Assembly: GCA_036378475.1 (NCBI GenBank)
Contig: DASUWJ010000040.1
Location: 1-50,598 of the forward strand
Direction of reading: 5' to 3'
DNA length: 50,598 nucleotides
From: 13-2-20CM-68-14 sp036378475
GTDB taxonomy: Bacteria > Actinomycetota > Thermoleophilia > Gaiellales > Gaiellaceae
The translations under genes and the position numbers were made by a program. The notes under the pieces were generated by a model. The model was not told where the DNA came from and ran no database searches. It saw only the letters and a list, made by a program, of their open reading frames with translations. This document shows, piece after piece, positions 15,776-23,482 of the stretch; within the stretch, counting starts at the first letter, position 1; each line of letters opens with the position of its first letter.

Positions 15776-17599
15776 CTATAGCCCGAGCGGCCGGCCGTTC
15801 ACGGGTTCGAGCTCGAAGAGCAGCTGACCGTACTCGACGGCTTCCGCGTTGCGGGCGTGAATCGCACGGACGATGCCCTCGGCCTCGGCCTTGACCTCGT
15901 TCATCAGCTTCATCGCCTCGAGGATGCAGAGCGTCTGCCCGGCCGCAACCGCGTCACCCTCCTCCACAAACGGCGGCGCGCCCGGCTGCGGGGCGCGGTA
16001 GAAGGTGCCGACCATCGGCGCCTCGACCCGGATCACCCCGTCGGCGGGAGGGCCGGGCGCCGCCAGCGCCTCTTCATCCTCGGGCGCAGGCAGCTCCCCA
16101 CCCCCCGGGGCGAGCGCGCTCTCGGACGGCTCGGGCGTCTTGCGGACGGACACCCGCATCCCGCCTTCCTCGATCGTGACCTCCCCCACCCCCGACTCCT
16201 GGACGATCCGGACGAGCTCGCGGATCCGCTCCGCGCGCGCCTGGTCGATGCCGCCCGCCGAGAGCGCGTCCTCGCCCCGGTGGCGGCCCCTGATCGCCTC
16301 GAGCAGCGGCCGCGCCTCGTCGCCGAAGAGCGCCAGGAGCAGCACCTCCTCGTCGCTCGTCGCGATGTCTTGAGATTCCTCGCGCAGCCGCTCGAGATCG
16401 ACAGGAGCCTCCGCCTTGCCACCACTCGCGGGCTCCGCGAGCAGCTCGACCGCCCGCCGAACTGTCGGATCGATCTCCCCGGGCGGGGAGCCGTAGCGCC
16501 CCTCGAGGAGCGCCTTGAGCTCGTCGATGACCGTCTGGTAACGCGTGGCCGAAAGCACGTTCAGCAGGGCTTGGGAGCCGAGAATCTGGCCGATCGGCGC
16601 GGCCAGCGGCGGCCAGCCGGCCTCCTCGCGCACGCGCGCGAGCTCCTCGAGCACCTCCCCGAGCCGGTCGCCGGCCGCCTGGGCCCGTAGGTGCGTGTCG
16701 AGCGCCGCCACGAGACCCGGCGGCAACCGGTGCTCGGCGGCGCGGACCGCGATCCTCGGCGAGAGCGGCGGCACCGGTTCGTCGCCCAGGTACTCGTCGA
16801 CGAGCTCCGAGGCGCTCCAGAGCGCCTCGACGTCGACCCCGGCGTCCTGACCGAGACCGGAGAGAGCCGTCGCCAGGCCCTCGCCGGAGACGCGGTGGAG
16901 CGTCAGGGCGATCGGGTAGACCGCGCACGAGACGAGATCGGAGCCGGCCCGCACGGCCTCGAGGGCAGAGGCGAGGGCGTTTCCGGCCGCCCCCTGGCTA
17001 TAGAGGCCGATTGGCAGGCCGCTTGCCTCCCGGAGGACGCCGACGAGCTCGTGTGCGCGGTGCGGCTCGAGCGCGCTTGAGGGATCGTGGAGGAGGATCC
17101 GCGCCGCGCCGAGCTCCGGCAGCTTCTTCGCCTGCTCGACCAGGTCCTCCGTCTCACCGGGGTGCCCGGAGCCGTAGACGAGCCCCGCGTCGAACTCGCG
17201 GTCGGCACCGGTGATCGCCTCGCCGGCCTCCCGTAGGTTGGAGACGTCGTTCAGGGGGTCGTGGAGGCGAAAGACGTCGATCCCGCTCTCCGCGGCCGAG
17301 GCGACGAAGCGGCGCACGAAGTCGGCCCCAACCGGTCGCGAGCCGACCAGGAAGCGCCCCCGGAGCGCCATCGCCAATGGCGTCTGCGTGCGCGCCTTGA
17401 GCGCGCGGATCCGCTCCCAGGGGCTCTCGACGCCACGGCGGACGGCACTGTCGAAGACACCGCCGCCGGAGACCTCGAGATAGGCGAAGCCGGCCCGGTC
17501 GAGTGTTTCCGCAAGCCGCAGGAGCTCCGCGGTCGGGATGCGGCCCGCGAGCGGCTCCTGGGACAGCAGCCGGATCGTCGTATCGACGAGCGCGGGCAT
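15776..17599 (-). CDS. Fusion of a catalytically degenerate OadA/PYC-type carboxyltransferase domain with an AccB-type biotin carrier
   Basis: 607 residues. Residues 1-400 follow oxaloacetate-decarboxylase alpha / pyruvate-carboxylase carboxyltransferase architecture: VDTTIRLLSQEP at the DTTLRDAHQS site, FAYLEVSGGGVFD, SPWERIRAL, IDVFRLHDPLNDVSNL, then PIGQILGSQALLNVL. But family active-site residues are changed. The metal Asp is Leu11, the carbamylated Lys is His171, and the two metal His of HLHSH are Tyr200 and Gln202. Residues 451-490 match the AccB N-terminus (RIRELVRIVQESGVGEVTIE). Residues 525-598 form an intact biotinyl domain with EAMKLMNEV, biotin Lys564. It is followed 2 bases later by accC. 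TAAGGT lies 9 nt before the ATG. It most likely serves as BCCP with a pseudo-carboxyltransferase scaffold. Confidence 0.85.
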   Translation of the reverse strand: MPALVDTTIRLLSQEPLAGRIPTAELLRLAETLDRAGFAYLEVSGGGVFDSAVRRGVESPWERIRALKARTQTPLAMALRGRFLVGSRPVGADFVRRFVASAAESGIDVFRLHDPLNDVSNLREAGEAITGADREFDAGLVYGSGHPGETEDLVEQAKKLPELGAARILLHDPSSALEPHRAHELVGVLREASGLPIGLYSQGAAGNALASALEAVRAGSDLVSCAVYPIALTLHRVSGEGLATALSGLGQDAGVDVEALWSASELVDEYLGDEPVPPLSPRIAVRAAEHRLPPGLVAALDTHLRAQAAGDRLGEVLEELARVREEAGWPPLAAPIGQILGSQALLNVLSATRYQTVIDELKALLEGRYGSPPGEIDPTVRRAVELLAEPASGGKAEAPVDLERLREESQDIATSDEEVLLLALFGDEARPLLEAIRGRHRGEDALSAGGIDQARAERIRELVRIVQESGVGEVTIEEGGMRVSVRKTPEPSESALAPGGGELPAPEDEEALAAPGPPADGVIRVEAPMVGTFYRAPQPGAPPFVEEGDAVAAGQTLCILEAMKLMNEVKAEAEGIVRAIHARNAEAVEYGQLLFELEPVNGRPLGL

Positions 17600-17608
17600 G
17601 GCGCCGAG

Positions 17609-17614
17609 ACCTTA
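17609..17614 (-). promoter_or_regulatory. TANNNT -10 box of the BCCP-fusion/accC operon
   Basis: TAAGGT (17614-17609) with a 9-nt gap to ATG 17599. The operon from here to ispA is continuously overlapped or nearly so. Confidence 0.5.
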
Positions 17615-17758
17615 CCGAGTCGTTTGCCGCGGCGAGGCTGCCCGTGGTCCTCGTCTTCCCCGACTCTCGGCAACGCTTAGGTCACCGACTGGGTGGCCAG
17701 GAAACCCGCGCGGTGAACTCTCAGATTCGGTCCGCGCCGACCCCAGCCTCAGAAGGAG

Positions 17759-17844
17759 AGATTGGCGAAGCGCTCCGGCCCGCGTGGGCTCAGGTTGGTC
17801 TACAGGGAACACGCCAGCGGGCAAAGCCCAAAACACGCCAATCT
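17759..17844. other. Inverted-repeat element, possible structured RNA, between crp and the BCCP-fusion operon
   Basis: AGATTGGCG (17759-17767) is perfectly complementary to CGCCAATCT (17836-17844). Inside, GCCCGC can pair with GCGGGC, and GGGCAAAGCCC is a short hairpin. AACACGCCA occurs twice (17808-17816, 17832-17840). The element starts exactly at the crp stop. It matches no riboswitch consensus recalled. It could terminate crp, attenuate the BCCP operon, or encode a small RNA. Confidence 0.4.
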
Positions 17845-18542
17845 TAGGCAGAAGGGCGGATGCCCTTTCGCCAACTGTTTCCAGACGCGAAGCAGCATCC
17901 GCCCGCGGGGAAGATCTCCGGGGAGATCATGAGCCGGTACCGACGGCCCTCGCGGACAAGGAAACCGTCCCGCTCGAGGGTTCTCAGCGCCGAGGTGACG
18001 GTCTCGCGCGCGGAGCCGACAGCCTGGGCGAGCAACGCGTGCGTCAGCGGTAGCTCGACTCGTATGCCGTCCGCTACCACGACGCCGTGCCGGCGGGCGA
18101 GCTGGAGGAGTTTCCCTCGCACGCGTTCGACGTGCTCGACGTTCGCGAACTGGGCGAGGCTCTCTTGCTGCTCACGCAGCGCTTCGAGCAGCAAATCGAC
18201 GATCGCCTCTGCCGCCCGCGGTAGCTGGAGCAGCCTGAGCTCGACGGCTCGCGTGACCGAGAGCACGGCCGAGTCTGCGACAGCCGCCAGCTGTTCATCC
18301 AGGCGGGGCGGCAAGAGCAGCATTCCCTGCGAGCAGAAGCCAAACGCGATCCGTCTTTTCGCCGAGGCGCCGGATGCGACTACGACGGTACCCTTCTCGA
18401 CCAGGAGCAGCTTCGCGTCCGGGAAGTCGCTCGCGCCTCGAACGTCCCCTGCGCGCAGGACGAGCCGCGGGCAAAGCGCGAGCAGTCGCGCGAGCTTGGC
18501 GCTCTCAAGCGCCGAATCACCTAGAGGGAGGTCGGCTTCCAC
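17844..18542 (-). CDS. Crp/Fnr-family transcriptional regulator
   Basis: 232 residues. The N-terminal part is a divergent cyclic-nucleotide-binding-like beta roll (LVLRAGDVRGASDFPDAKLL, VEKGTVVVASGASAKRRIAFG). A dimerisation helix follows (about 110-135). The C-terminal winged helix is at 166-204: LTHALLAQAVGSARETVTSA, then LRTLERDGFLVREGRRYRLM. The usual phosphate-binding RxS of cAMP receptors is not apparent, so the effector is unknown; a CC pair at 216-217 near the C-terminus could be redox-active. Start GTG 18542. It is divergent from the ferritin-like gene, with a Crp-type palindrome between them. Confidence 0.88.
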   Translation of the reverse strand: MEADLPLGDSALESAKLARLLALCPRLVLRAGDVRGASDFPDAKLLLVEKGTVVVASGASAKRRIAFGFCSQGMLLLPPRLDEQLAAVADSAVLSVTRAVELRLLQLPRAAEAIVDLLLEALREQQESLAQFANVEHVERVRGKLLQLARRHGVVVADGIRVELPLTHALLAQAVGSARETVTSALRTLERDGFLVREGRRYRLMISPEIFPAGGCCFASGNSWRKGIRPSA

Positions 18543-18617
18543 CTCGATCGGAAATACGCCCCCACGCGACGGCCCGGATTCGCCGCTTCACCGGAGGAGG
18601 AAAGAGGTGGCGAGAAA

Positions 18618-18633
18618 TGTGAGCTGCCTTACA
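18618..18633. promoter_or_regulatory. Crp/Fnr-type operator in the crp-ferritin spacer
   Basis: TGTGAGCTGCCTTACA matches the Crp-family palindrome TGTGA-N6-TCACA with one mismatch. It lies 76 bases from the crp GTG and about 173 bases before the ferritin ATG. A second perfect short palindrome, TACAGGCTGTA (18630-18640), overlaps it. Binding by the adjacent regulator is inferred. Confidence 0.6.
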
Positions 18634-18741
18634 GGCTGTACATCCGGCCTCTGACGGGCCTCGTAGGGCGGACAGAATGCCTGTCGGCGAAGCCTCTGGC
18701 GCCCAGCCGGCGAAGCCCTGCCCGCGCGCACCTCACAGTTG

Positions 18742-18767
18742 GGACGTTGCGGTGCCCCGCAGCGTCC
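18742..18767 (+). promoter_or_regulatory. 11-bp hairpin in the ferritin-like gene leader
   Basis: GGACGTTGCGG (18742-18752) and CCGCAGCGTCC (18757-18767) pair over 11 bp with one G-U wobble and a TGCC loop. A smaller three-way fold is possible upstream at 18666-18704, with GGCGAAGCC repeated at 18686 and 18709. No U-run follows, so it is an RNA leader structure or an operator rather than an intrinsic terminator. The rest of the 18543-18806 spacer shows nothing else recognisable. Confidence 0.5.
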
Positions 18768-18806
18768 ACAGTCTCTCACGCGCGCAGAACTCGGAAGGAG
18801 GAGGTC

Positions 18807-19895
18807 ATGGAGCAGACCTCGACTCAGTCGGGCCATTCAACTAGCCGACGTTCGTTCCTCGTCGGGGGACTCGCGGCCGGAGCCGGGACTCTCGCCGCGG
18901 GGCGGCTGCTTGCGGGTGCCGCACCGGCGTTCGCAAGTACCGCTCTCACCCCTGGTGATGCGGCGATCCTGCGCTTCCTGGCGGCCGCGGAAATCATCGA
19001 GACAGATGCCTGGCAGCAGTACAACGAACTCGGCGGCGTCCAGGACAGCGAAGTCCCGGGAGGCAGCGGCAGCGCAGCCTACACGGCCGCCCTGCAGGTC
19101 CTGGACGGCGACATGCCTCAATACATCCATGACAACACCGAGGATGAATTCACGCATTTCAGCTTCATCAACGCCTACCTCACCTCGAGGGGCGCGGAGC
19201 CCGTCAACCTGGATCGCTTTCGGACTCTGCCCGGCAGCAAGGCGACCGGAGCCCAGAAGATCAAGCGGCTGACCAACCTGATGCGGCTCACAGTCGACAC
19301 GAGCTGGTGGACGCGCTATCGCAGCCGCACCGGCAACCCCGACTTCGGCGACACGTTCCCACAAGCCGTGCCGGGTCTGAGTGCCGGCGAGTTTCCGGCC
19401 ATTCCTCGCAGCGATCGTGACCTTCGCCCCGCGGATCACCTGCAGGCGATCGCCAATACGGCCGGCTTCCATTTTGCGTTCATCGAACAGGGCGGCACGA
19501 GCCTCTACCCGTCGCTGGCGCAGCGCGTGACCGACCCGGAGGTATTGCGGATCCTGCTCAGCATCGGCCCCACCGAGACAGCACATTTCCAGACGTGGCA
19601 CGACAAGGCCGGCAACGCACCTGCCTTGACCGACCCCACCAACGGGCTGGTCTTCCCCGACCTCAACGCCCCGCCCTTTGGCGGTGAGGACTTCCAGACC
19701 AACCTGATCATGCCCGAGCCGACGAGCTTCCTCGATCGTAGGTTCCCCGTCTGCTCGATCATCCGGCCCACCGAGACAAAGGGGGCGGCGATGGGCGCGG
19801 CCAGGGCCCTGACCGCAAACGGCCTCTTCAGAGGCCAATCGCCGGACTTCTTCGCCGCGCTAACTCAACTCGCACAGGCAGCAGACGCGGCCTAA
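18807..19895 (+). CDS. Tat-exported ferritin-like (Ferritin_2 / desiccation-related type) protein
   Basis: 362 residues from ATG 18807, preceded by a strong AAGGAGG Shine-Dalgarno, unusual beside its mostly leaderless neighbours. The N-terminus holds a Tat signal, TSRRSFLVGG followed by a hydrophobic Ala/Gly stretch and AFA (cleavage about residue 43). Four-helix-bundle metal ligands are visible: Glu62/Glu65 (AEIIETDAW), Glu114-x-x-His117 (EDEFTH), Glu227 (FAFIEQGG) and Glu257-x-x-His260 (PTETAH). It is therefore probably a di-metal ferritin-like fold outside the membrane. Related proteins are annotated as desiccation-related or iron/oxidative-stress proteins; the role here is unproven. It has a structured leader and a Crp-type site upstream, and lies alone between efp and the BCCP operon. 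Confidence 0.86.
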   Translation: MEQTSTQSGHSTSRRSFLVGGLAAGAGTLAAGRLLAGAAPAFASTALTPGDAAILRFLAAAEIIETDAWQQYNELGGVQDSEVPGGSGSAAYTAALQVLDGDMPQYIHDNTEDEFTHFSFINAYLTSRGAEPVNLDRFRTLPGSKATGAQKIKRLTNLMRLTVDTSWWTRYRSRTGNPDFGDTFPQAVPGLSAGEFPAIPRSDRDLRPADHLQAIANTAGFHFAFIEQGGTSLYPSLAQRVTDPEVLRILLSIGPTETAHFQTWHDKAGNAPALTDPTNGLVFPDLNAPPFGGEDFQTNLIMPEPTSFLDRRFPVCSIIRPTETKGAAMGAARALTANGLFRGQSPDFFAALTQLAQAADAA

Positions 19896-19970
19896 CACGC
19901 TCGATACCCGCCTCTCGGAACGACAAGTTGCATTCACCTGCTGGATCGGTCACCGCGACCGACCGGATCC

Positions 19971-19989
19971 GGCGAGCGCTCGGCTCGCC
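19971..19989. terminator. Hairpin between convergent ferritin-like gene and efp
   Basis: GGCGAGC and GCTCGCC form a 7-bp stem with loop GCTCG. A looser repeat (GGTC/GACC inside GGATC/GATCC) lies just upstream. No T-tract. Confidence 0.45.
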
Positions 19990-20052
19990 CCCTCGTCTTC
20001 GCAGGATTGCCTGGGAGGGGTCGCGTCTCTGGGATCGCTCCCGCGCGACGGA

Positions 20053-20619
20053 CTACGCCCGCGAGATGTAGCGCCGCTCGCGCGGGTCGACCTTGATCCG
20101 GTCGCCCGGGTTCACGAACAGCGGCACCTGCACCGTCGCGCCCGTCTCGAGCTTCGCCGGCTTGGTCACGTTCGAGACGGTGTCGCCCCGCACTCCGGGC
20201 TCGGTCTCCGCGACGGTCAGTTCGACCGAGGCCGGCAGCTGCACTCCCGCGGGCTGGCCGTCGACCGTCAGCATCTGGACGCCCGATGAGGGTTCGAGGA
20301 ACTCGATCGCTTCGGCGACCGACTCACGCGAGAGGGTCGTCTGCTCGTAGGTCTCCTGGTCCATGAAAACGACCTCGTCACCCGACTCGTACAGGTACTG
20401 CATGTTCTTGACCTCGGTGTGCACGCGCGGGAACTTCTCGCCCGCGCGGAAGGTGCGATCGACGACGGCGCCCGAGTCGAGGTTCTTGACCCGCGTCCGC
20501 ACGAATGCCCCGCCCTTGCCGGGCTTCACGTGCTGGAACTCGATGATCCGCCAGACGCCACCGTCGAGCTCGATGTGCATGCCGTTTCGGAACTGGTTGG
20601 TGTTGACGACCTCCGCCAT
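20053..20619 (-). CDS. efp: Elongation factor P
   Basis: Relieves ribosome stalling at polyproline, relevant here because two neighbouring genes encode very Pro-rich proteins. 188 residues with three domains: KOW-like start MAEVVNTNQFRNGMHIELDG, the tip loop VKPGKGGAFVRTRVKN with Lys35, an OB domain, and the C-terminal OB with GATVQVPLFVNPGDRIKVD before RYISRA. The loop has an unmodified-type Lys context (PGKGGAF); no modification gene is in the window. TAACCT, overlapping the pepP stop, lies 9 nt before ATG 20619. Confidence 0.97.
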   Translation of the reverse strand: MAEVVNTNQFRNGMHIELDGGVWRIIEFQHVKPGKGGAFVRTRVKNLDSGAVVDRTFRAGEKFPRVHTEVKNMQYLYESGDEVVFMDQETYEQTTLSRESVAEAIEFLEPSSGVQMLTVDGQPAGVQLPASVELTVAETEPGVRGDTVSNVTKPAKLETGATVQVPLFVNPGDRIKVDPRERRYISRA

Positions 20620-20631
20620 CGGCGGGGGAGG

Positions 20632-21669
20632 TTAGCTGACGACCGTCAGCTCTTTCGGAAAGCTCGAGAGCACCTCCGGCTCGCCGTCGGTGACGACGAC
20701 GAGATCCTCGATCCGGATGCCGCCCAGCCCCTCGAGGTAGATGCCGGGCTCGATCGTGACCACGTTCCCGGCGGCGAGCGTGTCGGTCGAGGTCGTGGCG
20801 AGCCTCGGCGCCTCGTGGACGTCGATCCCGACCCCGTGGCCGAGCCCGTGGCCGAACTTGTCGCCGAAGCCCGCCGCGGCGATCACCTCGCGCGCCGCCG
20901 CGTCCGTCGCCTTCGCCTCCGTCCCCGCGCGCGCGGCCGCGAGCCCCTGGAGCTGCCCCTCGAGACAGACCTGATAGGCCCGCTCGAGCTCCCCCGGCAG
21001 CTCTCCGGTCGCGAACGTCCGCGTGCAGTCGGAGCAGTAGCCGGCGACTGCGGCGCCGGCGTCGATCACGACCGTCGTCCCGGCCTCGATCACCCGGTCC
21101 CCCGGATCGGCGTGCGGGCGGGCGCCGTTCGGACCGGCGGCGACGATCGTCTCGAAGGCAGGCTCGTCGGCGCCGAGCTCGTGGAAGAGCTCGCTCATCC
21201 GCCAGGCAAGCTCGCGCTCCGTGCGACCGACGAAGCGCTCCTGCGCCAGCCGCTCGTACGCCGCGTCCGTGATCGTCGCCGCACGACGGATCCGTTCCAG
21301 CTCGTCGTCGTCCTTGACCGCCCTCAGGGCCTCGACGAGACCAACCCGCGGCACGAGCTCCAGGCCGCCCTCGCGAAGAAGCTCGTAGGAGCGGTAGCTC
21401 AGGTGCGCGCTCTCGAACCCGAACCGGCCCGACAGGAGCTCGGCCATGTGCATGATCGTTTCGCGCCGGGTTTCGACGAACTCGACGTCCGGGACCTGAC
21501 GGGCGGCCTCGGCGTAGCGAAAATCCGTGAAGAGCTGCACCTGCTCCTGGTCGACGAGGAGCGACACGTTCGAGCTGACGAAGCCGGTCAGGTAGCGGAC
21601 ATTGGCCGGCCCCGTGACGAGCAGCGGCTCCTCAAGGTGTTGCCGTAGCCGTTCGATTCGTTCCTTCAT
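20632..21669 (-). CDS. pepP: M24 Xaa-Pro aminopeptidase/dipeptidase
   Basis: Dinuclear-metal peptidase cleaving before or after proline, 345 residues. The creatinase-type N-domain opens MKERIERLRQHLEEPLLVTG. The pita-bread catalytic domain shows TTVVIDAGAAVAGYCSDCTR (two Asp ligands), KFGHGLGHGVGIDVHEAPRL (His ligand), VVTIEPGIYLEG (Glu) and GIRIEDLVVV (Glu). ATG 21669 overlaps the aroQ stop (ATGA). The aroQ-pepP-efp order matches B. subtilis yqhS-yqhT-efp. Aminopeptidase P versus prolidase cannot be separated from sequence alone. Confidence 0.93.
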   Translation of the reverse strand: MKERIERLRQHLEEPLLVTGPANVRYLTGFVSSNVSLLVDQEQVQLFTDFRYAEAARQVPDVEFVETRRETIMHMAELLSGRFGFESAHLSYRSYELLREGGLELVPRVGLVEALRAVKDDDELERIRRAATITDAAYERLAQERFVGRTERELAWRMSELFHELGADEPAFETIVAAGPNGARPHADPGDRVIEAGTTVVIDAGAAVAGYCSDCTRTFATGELPGELERAYQVCLEGQLQGLAAARAGTEAKATDAAAREVIAAAGFGDKFGHGLGHGVGIDVHEAPRLATTSTDTLAAGNVVTIEPGIYLEGLGGIRIEDLVVVTDGEPEVLSSFPKELTVVS

Positions 21670-22094
21670 CCGCTCCTCGCCAGGTAGTCGAGCGCCTCAC
21701 GGTACCCGTCGGGGCCCTTGCCGATGATCCGCTTCGCGGCCAGATCGGAGATCACTGACCGCCGCCGCCACTCCTCGCGCTCGTCGATATTCGAGAGGTG
21801 CACCTCGACGACGGGCGCGCTGAAGAGCTCTACGGCGTCGCGGATCGCGTAGCTGTAGTGGGTCCAAGCGCCCGGGTTCAGGACGACTCCTCCGGCCCAG
21901 TCGAGCGCGTCGTGGCACAGGTCGACGAACTCGCCCTCGCTGTTCGTCTGGCTGCACTCGACGCTGAGGCCGAGCTCGCGGGCCCAGTCGTAGATCTGGG
22001 ATTCGAGCTGGCCGAGGCTCAAGCCGCCGTAGAGCTCGGGGTTGCGCCGCCCGACCACGTCCAGGTTGACCCCATTCAGGACGGCGACCCGCAC
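21666..22094 (-). CDS. aroQ: Type II 3-dehydroquinate dehydratase
   Basis: Third step of the shikimate pathway. 142 residues with MRVAVLNGVNLDVVGRRNPE, catalytic Tyr in LYGGLSL, GEFVDLCHDA, VLNPGAWTHYSYAIRDA (substrate Asn and catalytic His) and VEVHLSNIDERE. Start GTG 22094, with TAGAGT ending 6 nt upstream and overlapping the aroKB stop. It is the third shikimate gene in a row. Confidence 0.96.
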   Translation of the reverse strand: MRVAVLNGVNLDVVGRRNPELYGGLSLGQLESQIYDWARELGLSVECSQTNSEGEFVDLCHDALDWAGGVVLNPGAWTHYSYAIRDAVELFSAPVVEVHLSNIDEREEWRRRSVISDLAAKRIIGKGPDGYREALDYLARSG

Positions 22095-22103
22095 CGACCC
22101 ACT

Positions 22104-23456
22104 CTAATCCGCGATCAGCTCGTCGAGTGCCCGCCGAACCTCGGGCGCGGGCACGGGCGCCGTGTAGGCGCCCTCTGCTCCGAGGAGAACGAGGGTCAGC
22201 TCGCCGCCGCTCGACTTCTTGTCTCGCTGCAGCGCCTGCCAGGCGCGCTCGCGGTCGGCCCGCACAGGGCGCGGCGCGAGCAGCTCGCGGACAGCGTCCT
22301 GGGGCCGACCGGAGAGGCGGAGCGCCGCCAGCAGGCCGAGCGCGACCGCCTGGCCGTGGCTGACCGAGTCGTAGTCCGCTGCGGCCTCGAGCGCGTGCGC
22401 GAAGGTGTGACCCAGGTTGAGGAGCTGCCGCGGACCGCGGTCGTCGGGGTCGCGAAGGCAGAGCGCCGTCTTGAAGGCAGCGCAGCTTCGGACGAGCTCC
22501 TCCTCGGGCAGCTCCCAGAGCGCCTGGCCGGCCAGTAGGCCCGTCTTGACGACCTCCGCCATCCCTTCCCGGCGCTCCTTGTCCGGGAGCGTTCGCAGGA
22601 GTTCGGGGTCGATCAGGGTCCGCGACGGCCAATGGAAGGCCCCGACGAGATTCTTGGCCTCGGGTAGGTTGATCGCCGTCTTGCCGCCGATCGCGGCGTC
22701 GACCTGCCCGACGAGCGTCGTAGGCACCGGCAGCCAGTCGATTCCGCGCAGGTAGGTGGCGGCGGCAAATCCGGCCACGTCGGTGACGCAGCCACCTCCA
22801 AGCGCCACCAGCGTTCCGGAGCGATCGAGCCGGAGCTCGCGCCACAGGCGCTCGACCGAGCCGGCCGTCTTCGCCTGTTCGCCCTGCCGGAGCACGTGGA
22901 TGGGGACGTCGAGCGGCGGCCGGTGGAGCTCGAGCACCCGCTCGTCGCTGACGAGCTCGACCTGCTGCGGCGAGAGCTCGGCCAGACGGGCGATCGCGCC
23001 GGGCTCGAGCTCGATCCCACCCGCGGCGAGGACGGCGTCGTCGCCGTCACGCACCGCCGCATCGGCGACCTGCCGGTAGAGCGGCAGCCGCTCGGCGTAC
23101 AGGCTCTGGAAGGCGGCCTGGTCGCGAGCGAGCGGCCTGCCCGAGTCCCGGACGCGCGCCCAGGCCTCGTCGACGTCCACCTTGACGAGCAGCGTCAGCG
23201 CTCGCTCGCGCAGACAGGCGCGGACCTGGGCAGCGCTGACGGCGCCGCCGCCGAGCGCGAGCACGAGAGGCTCGCGGCGTTCGAGTAGCTCGCAGGTCAG
23301 CTCCGCCTCCTGGCGGCGGAACGCCGCCTCACCCGCGTCGTAGAGCTCGGCGATCGAGCGGCCGCTTCGCGCCTCGAGCTCGCGGTCGAGGTCGGCGAAG
23401 CGGCGGCCGACCCGCTCGGCCAGCTCGGCGCCGAGCGTCGACTTGCCGGCTCCCAT
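22104..23456 (-). CDS. aroKB: Bifunctional shikimate kinase / 3-dehydroquinate synthase
   Basis: A fusion covering the second and fifth pathway steps. Residues 1-155 are shikimate kinase: P-loop MGAGKSTLGAELAERV, DLDRELEARSGRSI (shikimate-binding Asp/Arg), LALGGGAV, GRPLARD (lid Arg). Residues about 160-450 are dehydroquinate synthase: GEQAKTAGSVERLWRELRL, TLVALGGGCVTDVAGFAAAT, PTTLVGQVDAAIGGKTAINL, the metal-binding GHTFAHALE and GMAEVVKTGLL. ATG 23456 would start inside the P-loop and remove the usual first strand; the frame is open upstream as ALDRQLALVGF. An initiation codon such as CTG at 23498, overlapping the aroC stop, may be the real start. Confidence 0.93.
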   Translation of the reverse strand: MGAGKSTLGAELAERVGRRFADLDRELEARSGRSIAELYDAGEAAFRRQEAELTCELLERREPLVLALGGGAVSAAQVRACLRERALTLLVKVDVDEAWARVRDSGRPLARDQAAFQSLYAERLPLYRQVADAAVRDGDDAVLAAGGIELEPGAIARLAELSPQQVELVSDERVLELHRPPLDVPIHVLRQGEQAKTAGSVERLWRELRLDRSGTLVALGGGCVTDVAGFAAATYLRGIDWLPVPTTLVGQVDAAIGGKTAINLPEAKNLVGAFHWPSRTLIDPELLRTLPDKERREGMAEVVKTGLLAGQALWELPEEELVRSCAAFKTALCLRDPDDRGPRQLLNLGHTFAHALEAAADYDSVSHGQAVALGLLAALRLSGRPQDAVRELLAPRPVRADRERAWQALQRDKKSSGGELTLVLLGAEGAYTAPVPAPEVRRALDELIAD

Positions 23457-23482
23457 GAAGCCGACGAGTGCGAGCTGGCGGT

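Noticed and set aside
17600..17843. Possible TPP or glycine riboswitch (CTGAGAG-like and GGTGACC-like bits on the minus strand).
   Set aside because: The conserved core elements are not in the right order; only the 17759-17844 inverted repeat is kept as a structured element.
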